Below, piece after piece: positions 22,942-26,640 of a stretch of 26,640 nt of DNA. Both the position numbers and the translations under genes were made by a program. The notes beneath the pieces were generated by a model. That model did not search any database. It worked only from the letters and a program-made list of their open reading frames with translations, and was not told where the DNA came from. The first letter of the stretch is position 1. The number at the start of each line of letters is the position of its first letter. Source of the stretch: a virus; the IMG/VR virus record IMGVR_UViG_3300038548_000332, positions 1-26,640 of that record. One strand, given 5' to 3'.

Positions 22942-23547
22942 ATGGCAGTACAGATTCCAACCCTTATTCCACCTGAAAGTTTTGAGTTTGTTCGTGATCG
23001 AATCGCGGAAATACTACTTGAGGAAATCACTAATCAATTTGCATTGGGTGGTGAAGATGCATTGAACTTGACACAAGTTGCATTGGAACGAACCGTTCCA
23101 TTTGATAAAGAGGAAATGCCATGCATTAATGTGAATATGCAGAGGTCTACACAAGAAACTCAAGTTGCCGTGAATACGGATGAAGTCGCGTTGTTCAATA
23201 TTGATTGTTATCAATCCGGTATCACAACGGGCACAAACAAAGGTGATGTGTTGGCAAAGTTGAAATTACATCGATTAATGGGTGTTGTTCGCTCTATACT
23301 TGAAAATCCAAGATATAAAACACTCGGGTTCGCTCCAGGTTTCATCATGAATCGCCATATGGTTTCCATGGATTTCGCACCGGTTGATCCAATGGATGGA
23401 TTGAGTGTTTCCATGGGGAGGGATTTGTTTTCTGTGAAGATTCCAGAAAATACGGAATTGATCACGCCAACGGTTGCCGCTGGATTCGATACCGAAATGA
23501 GATTGAATTTAACCGATAAGGGTTATACTTACACAGTAAACGAATAA
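22942..23547 (+). CDS. Putative tail terminator / neck protein
   Basis: 201 residues. Starts with a helix (PPESFEFVRDRIAEILLEEI) like that of Mu gp37/gpU tail terminators: P-x-x-x-F-x-x-I-R-x-x-I-x-x-I-L. The central strand region contains PCINVNMQRSTQETQVAVNT and FNIDCYQSGITTGTNKGD, then a helix AKLKLHRLMGVVRSILENP with the R-x-x-x-x-V-R-x-I-L pattern of these proteins. Tail terminators cap the tube at the head end. It follows the connector gene after five bases and precedes the tailspike, completing the neck set. No catalytic motif. Confidence 0.55.
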   Translation: MAVQIPTLIPPESFEFVRDRIAEILLEEITNQFALGGEDALNLTQVALERTVPFDKEEMPCINVNMQRSTQETQVAVNTDEVALFNIDCYQSGITTGTNKGDVLAKLKLHRLMGVVRSILENPRYKTLGFAPGFIMNRHMVSMDFAPVDPMDGLSVSMGRDLFSVKIPENTELITPTVAAGFDTEMRLNLTDKGYTYTVNE

Positions 23548-23551
23548 TGCC

Positions 23552-25324
23552 ATGGCAGATGAAAACATTGAAAATGCACCCATTATAAACAACTTTGCAG
23601 ATGATATGTATTGTTGGATACTTGATCCAAACTCAAGTCCTCAGACTAACCGTTTTCTACTTTCAAAGTTCATTCAAGAACAAAGGATCACATATGCGGT
23701 GAACACCGGAAGTGCCAACGCGATAGAACTTGTTTTGAAATCACCAATAACATCATATGTTGAAGGTCAGACATTGACTTTCAGAGCCCCTGCCGCAAAT
23801 ACAGGTGCGGTGACGATTAATGTTGACGGTGTTGGTGTGTTGGATATTGTTGATCGTAGTGGGGCACCATTGGCATCCGGTGATATACCATCTGGATCAT
23901 TGAATATTGTTCAATATGACAATGCGAATTTTCAACTATTGGTTTCGGCGGGTGGCGGTGGCGGTGGTGGTATTACAATCCCTTCAAACATCATATTTGT
24001 TTCCGATCAAGGGAATGATGGTACAGCAGTTATAAATAACCCTGAATTGCCTTGGCTGTCTATAGAGGAGGCTATAAAGCAGATTCCAACACTCACAGAT
24101 GGGTATTTAGTGCATGTTTATCCCGGACTATATGATCAATCGGTAGATTTTGACGGATCAATTGACGGGGTTGCAAAAACTATAAATATTCACTTTGAAA
24201 ATGGGGTTAAAATACTGAATACAAACGGAGGATCGTTATTTACTCTAAGAATAATAAACGCAACTCTTATAAATATTACTGGTAGTGCTGACATAGAGGC
24301 TAGTGTAAATAATGCATCACATACAATCGTCAGACTAGATGATCTTGCTATATGCAATTTTAAAAGAATTTCAGGAGATGCAGGAGTAGGGGCTGAGCTT
24401 GAGCCGACAGATGAAAGCTACGTTAATATTGAAGAAATAACATTAGATTTAGCCGACTCTGTAAAAGGAGTTATAGTGCAAGGATCTGGGTTTTATAAAA
24501 TAGGTCAAATAAAAATAACGAATGCGACAGGAGGAGAAGCTTTAAATATAATAGGTACTGGGTTTGCACAAATTGAAGTTGGATTAATAAATTCTAATCG
24601 TGATGGGGTAATATTTGCACAAGAGGCATTTTTAAAAGTGGCTAAATTAACAGCTACTGAAAAAGGTATAGATACAACAACGGGCGTTACTAATGCAGTA
24701 ATTGAAATAGGAATAATAGAAACTACTAATGGTCGTGGTATTGATGGTTCATTTAATGACAGTCATATACAAGTTCGTAGGGTTCATACAGTTAATGAGA
24801 GTTGTATCTACAATACTGACATGAACAGAACCTATATACGGTTTGATATCATAGAGTCCGATACAGATATAGCATTAGAAGCGTTAAACTGCAACAGAGA
24901 GAACCATGTAGTAGGCATAAGAGCAATTGGCGCAACATACGCAGTTGATTTATTAGCACAAACAACAGCATCAACAGGTGTTACTAGAATTCAAATACAG
25001 GAAATAATAGGAGGTATTCATGGTGTCAGGATAAGACAGGCAGCAGTAGGAAGGATTCATTTTTTAGTAGATTTAATATCGTGCATTATCCAAAGCACAG
25101 GAGTAGGTGTTACAGATTTTCCTTTAGATATAAACTGGATCGCTCTTAGTGCAGGAACAGGATTTCTAAAAATGAAAGATTGCGAGTTAATAGCTAATGG
25201 GGCAACCTCTTCAATTAGAAACGATGGCGGTGTAAACTTTGATATTGATGGTTATAACGTTCATTCAGCAACCGCTTTAGACGCGACAGATTTAACAGTT
25301 TCAACAATAACAGAATTATTTTAA
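23552..25324 (+). CDS. Tailspike-like beta-helix protein
   Basis: 590 residues in three parts. Residues 1-130 are a virion-attachment domain with an SYVEGQTLTFRAPAANTGAV element (V-E-G-x-x-x-x-F-x-A-x-x-x-N-T-G) found in many phage tail-fibre N-termini. Seven consecutive Gly (about 133-139) form a linker. The remainder (from IFVSDQGNDGTAVINNPELP) is a right-handed beta-helix of the pectin-lyase type: short strands with repeated V/I-x-I and N/D turns, VHVYPGLYDQSVDFDGSID being the first coil. Such spikes bind or depolymerise surface polysaccharide. No catalytic pair could be assigned. The C-terminal 450 codons use more ATA/AGA than the N-terminus, indicating a swapped receptor module. Confidence 0.75.
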   Translation: MADENIENAPIINNFADDMYCWILDPNSSPQTNRFLLSKFIQEQRITYAVNTGSANAIELVLKSPITSYVEGQTLTFRAPAANTGAVTINVDGVGVLDIVDRSGAPLASGDIPSGSLNIVQYDNANFQLLVSAGGGGGGGITIPSNIIFVSDQGNDGTAVINNPELPWLSIEEAIKQIPTLTDGYLVHVYPGLYDQSVDFDGSIDGVAKTINIHFENGVKILNTNGGSLFTLRIINATLINITGSADIEASVNNASHTIVRLDDLAICNFKRISGDAGVGAELEPTDESYVNIEEITLDLADSVKGVIVQGSGFYKIGQIKITNATGGEALNIIGTGFAQIEVGLINSNRDGVIFAQEAFLKVAKLTATEKGIDTTTGVTNAVIEIGIIETTNGRGIDGSFNDSHIQVRRVHTVNESCIYNTDMNRTYIRFDIIESDTDIALEALNCNRENHVVGIRAIGATYAVDLLAQTTASTGVTRIQIQEIIGGIHGVRIRQAAVGRIHFLVDLISCIIQSTGVGVTDFPLDINWIALSAGTGFLKMKDCELIANGATSSIRNDGGVNFDIDGYNVHSATALDATDLTVSTITELF

Positions 25325-25326
25325 TC

Positions 25327-25752
25327 ATGGAAAATCAAGAACTAACAGTAAATGAAATTGATTGCATTGCAAATTGCAACATCAATGGCATCTCAATAGA
25401 GTATACAATTAATGGAATATTAAAAAGACAGGTTGTCACAGGAAATACAAATATGATTACATCCAAGAGTATTTCTGTGTACAGGGAAGAACACCTATTG
25501 GATTCAAACGGAGATATTTTTGAACTTAATAGATTACCTCAATACAACGTATCAAATTCACAGGTATATGATGCTATTTACAATGGTTTAACTATACCTG
25601 GATTCAACCGAGGAAATGATCAATACTTAATGGCTCTTAATGGTCTAGTGAATAGGTGTGTTGATTTAGGGGGTGATCCATTGGGGCAAAACGGACATCA
25701 ACCTTGGGATGAAACCGATGGAACTTTGAAGCCTGAATATGTAACACCATAG
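25327..25752 (+). CDS. Hypothetical protein after tailspike
   Basis: 141 residues, not recognised. The N-terminal half is beta-like (INGISIEYTINGILKRQVVT), the C-terminal half contains GFNRGNDQYLMALNGLVNRC and ends WDETDGTLKPEYVTP. No membrane segment. It follows the tailspike after two bases and is co-expressed with it; proteins at this place often assist spike folding or cap it, but nothing in the sequence shows that. Codon use resembles the C-terminal part of the spike, so both may have been acquired together. Confidence 0.55.
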   Translation: MENQELTVNEIDCIANCNINGISIEYTINGILKRQVVTGNTNMITSKSISVYREEHLLDSNGDIFELNRLPQYNVSNSQVYDAIYNGLTIPGFNRGNDQYLMALNGLVNRCVDLGGDPLGQNGHQPWDETDGTLKPEYVTP

Positions 25753-25771
25753 TACATTTTATATGTCAGGT

Positions 25772-25802
25772 ATTGAATATATAAGAATGTTTTCTATCTT
25801 TA
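25772..25802 (+). promoter_or_regulatory. Promoter of the small HTH-like gene
   Basis: ATTG (25772-25775), 19 bases, then TATCTTTA (25795-25802) matches the Bacteroidota TTTG-N19-TAnnTTTG pattern with one mismatch in each box. A 14-base operator-like inverted repeat (25783-25796) fills the spacer and touches the -7 box. Predicted transcription starts about 13 bases before the ATG at 25821. Confidence 0.6.
25783..25796. promoter_or_regulatory. Operator-like inverted repeat, site 1
   Basis: AAGAATGTTTTCTA, arms AAGAA and TTCTA around TGTT (one arm mismatch). Shares the W-AGAA-TRTT-TTCT-W form with two sites at 26140 and 26170. It lies between the -33 and -7 boxes, where a bound protein would block RNA polymerase. 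Confidence 0.55.
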
Positions 25803-25820
25803 AGAAAAAATTCTAACAAC

Positions 25821-26048
25821 ATGGCCAATACAAAAGAAATTCCTAAAAAAATATATGACCCTTTCAAGGCTCACCAAATATTCAGTTTGAACCGTATAAG
25901 CACCATCACGGGCATAAACAAGGATAAATTGTATAACAATGCAAAGGGCGCATCAAAATCAAACAATTTGACAACTTCCGAAAAGGAGAAAATAAAAGCC
26001 GTGGTAAGTGAAGCGCAAAAAGATTTTTTCGAACTATTGGAAGAATAA
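25821..26048 (+). CDS. Small HTH-like regulatory protein
   Basis: 75 residues, mostly helical. SLNRISTITGINKDKLYNNA looks like a helix-turn-helix: a first helix with hydrophobic I and T-I-T, the turn at G-I, then a recognition-type helix NKDKLYNN. It is followed by NLTTSEKEKIKAVV, resembling the T-x-x-E-x-x-x-I helix after the HTH in Cro/XRE-like proteins. No dimer tail is evident. It is expressed alone, between the promoter at 25772 and the terminator at 26094, and its promoter carries an operator-like site, suggesting autoregulation. Alternative: an early non-regulatory peptide. Confidence 0.5.
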   Translation: MANTKEIPKKIYDPFKAHQIFSLNRISTITGINKDKLYNNAKGASKSNNLTTSEKEKIKAVVSEAQKDFFELLEE

Positions 26049-26093
26049 ACAACGCACCAACATTATTTGACTTTGGAAAATAGGTCATGAGTG

Positions 26094-26120
26094 CCCTCAC
26101 CAAATTGGTGGGGGTTTTTT
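26094..26120 (+). terminator. Intrinsic terminator between HTH-like gene and recT
   Basis: CCCTCACCA pairs with TGGTGGGGG (nine pairs, one G-T) around an AAT loop, followed by six T (26115-26120). It separates the HTH-like gene from recT, which has its own promoter. Confidence 0.9.
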
Positions 26121-26139
26121 GTTTGCATACTTCTTATTT

Positions 26140-26153
26140 AAGAATATTTTCTT
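26140..26153. promoter_or_regulatory. Operator-like inverted repeat, site 2
   Basis: AAGAATATTTTCTT, perfect AAGAA/TTCTT arms around TATT. It lies upstream of the recT -33 box, 30 bases from site 3, close to three helix turns, so two bound dimers would face the same side of the DNA. Confidence 0.6.
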
Positions 26154-26161
26154 GATTCCAG

Positions 26162-26191
26162 TTTGGTTTTAGAATATTTTCTATAAATTGC
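26162..26191 (+). promoter_or_regulatory. Promoter of recT
   Basis: TTTG (26162-26165), 18 bases, then TAAATTGC (26184-26191), a weaker match to TAnnTTTG. Operator site 3 fills the spacer. The predicted start leaves a leader of roughly 20 bases before the ATG at 26215. Box placement could shift by two bases (TATAAATTG). Confidence 0.5.
26170..26183. promoter_or_regulatory. Operator-like inverted repeat, site 3
   Basis: TAGAATATTTTCTA, perfect TAGAA/TTCTA arms around TATT, inside the recT promoter spacer. Same position relative to the -7 box as site 1 in the HTH-like gene promoter. Confidence 0.6.
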
Positions 26192-26214
26192 GCATGTACT
26201 AACAAATAAAAAAG

Positions 26215-26640
26215 ATGACTAATAACAAATTGGCCCTCACCAAATCTATGTTGGAAGAGCCGGAAAAACTGTCTGGAATTTTTGAATTGGAGCCATTCAA
26301 ACAAAGTTTCGTTGATAATTACACCAACGTCACCGGGAACAAAAACGGTGATTTGGTTTGGGAGCGTGAAAAAATGGTGTTCATGCAAAAGCTTTTTTCT
26401 GATAAAAAAATTGCCAAATGTACAAGGATGAGTATTTACGGTGCATTCACTCAATTGGCAACTTCTGGATTGAGTTTGGTTGATGACAATGCGTATTTGA
26501 TCCCCTATGGTGAAGTGTTACAATTTCAAATTGGTTGGAAAGGTCGTTTGGAACAAATTTCACGAATGGAGTCAATTATTGAAATTGATGAACCTATGGT
26601 GGTTTATGCATCTGATGATTTTGATTATAATTTAGCACCT
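26215..26640 (+). CDS. recT: RecT-family ssDNA-annealing protein, N-terminal part (runs off the window)
   Basis: The first 142 residues are present and open to the window end. It starts MTNNKLALTKSMLEEPEKLS, with a helix and then MSIYGAFTQLATSGLSLVDD. The AYLIPYGEVLQFQIGWKGRL segment fits the RecT family: A-Y-L-I-P-Y-G, then F-Q-I-G-x-K-G. RecT anneals single-stranded DNA in phage recombination and replication, normally beside an exonuclease, SSB or helicase loader that should lie past the window end. Transcribed from its own promoter, after a terminator, in the same direction as the late genes. The ATG follows an AT-rich leader (AACAAATAAAAAAG) with no Shine-Dalgarno. Confidence 0.85.
   Translation, partial: MTNNKLALTKSMLEEPEKLSGIFELEPFKQSFVDNYTNVTGNKNGDLVWEREKMVFMQKLFSDKKIAKCTRMSIYGAFTQLATSGLSLVDDNAYLIPYGEVLQFQIGWKGRLEQISRMESIIEIDEPMVVYASDDFDYNLAP

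Noticed and set aside
25534-25543. TTACCTCAAT, shared with the late-promoter box.
   Set aside because: Inside a coding region, only ten bases, and no TTTG 47 bases downstream of CCTCA.
1-26640. tRNA genes, CRISPR arrays, insertion sequences, attachment sites and retroelements.
   Set aside because: No cloverleaf, spaced repeats, transposase, integrase or reverse-transcriptase motif was seen; attachment sites would lie outside the window.

Overview
The window reads as part of a contractile-tailed (myovirus) phage or prophage of a Bacteroidota host, most likely a flavobacterium. The DNA is AT-rich, Shine-Dalgarno sequences are mostly absent, start codons follow A/T-rich leaders, and the best promoters fit the Bacteroidota pattern TTTG-N19-TAnnTTTG. 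No rRNA, tRNA, CRISPR or insertion sequence was seen. Almost every gene is on the + strand, tightly packed and often overlapping by 1-14 bases.

Layout. (1) 1-307: end of a probable DNA methyltransferase, with a late-promoter box embedded in its 3' end. (2) 325-14047: tail operon of Mu/P2 type: sheath, tube, frameshifted assembly chaperone, tape measure, gp46-like, baseplate J, gp48-like, a fibre-like protein, a lipoprotein metallopeptidase, a minor tail Z-like protein, DNA-circularisation/LysM-like protein, two proteins of unclear role, baseplate hub and spike. (3) 14070-16210: gpW-like connector, lambda-type portal and a small gene. (4) 16248-19194: probable lysis region: YkuD-like enzyme, permuted papain-fold peptidase, two small TM/coiled-coil proteins, a multi-spanning membrane protein and a holin-like protein, ending in a terminator. 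(5) 19243-19416, minus strand: a 57-residue ribbon-helix-helix protein, the only gene on that strand. (6) 19486-23547: head operon of lambda type: ClpP-like protease with an in-frame scaffold, decoration protein, major capsid protein, an Ala-rich protein, and two connector/terminator proteins. (7) 23552-25752: beta-helix tailspike and a follower gene. (8) 25772-26640: start of the early region: a small HTH-like protein, a terminator and the start of recT, with three copies of an inverted-repeat operator.

How it fits together. A 29-bp exact repeat lies upstream of both the tail operon (238-266) and the head operon (19425-19453). In each copy it ends in TTTG and is followed at the same spacing by a second TTTG, so it looks like a shared late promoter with an upstream activator box. 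A degenerate third copy may precede the lysis membrane genes. The ribbon-helix-helix gene starts 8 bases from the second copy and is a natural candidate for its regulator. At the other end, three AAGAA-N4-TTCTT-type sites sit on the promoters of the HTH-like gene and recT, suggesting a separate early/lysogeny control. No terminase, integrase or main repressor is visible, so the genome continues beyond both ends.
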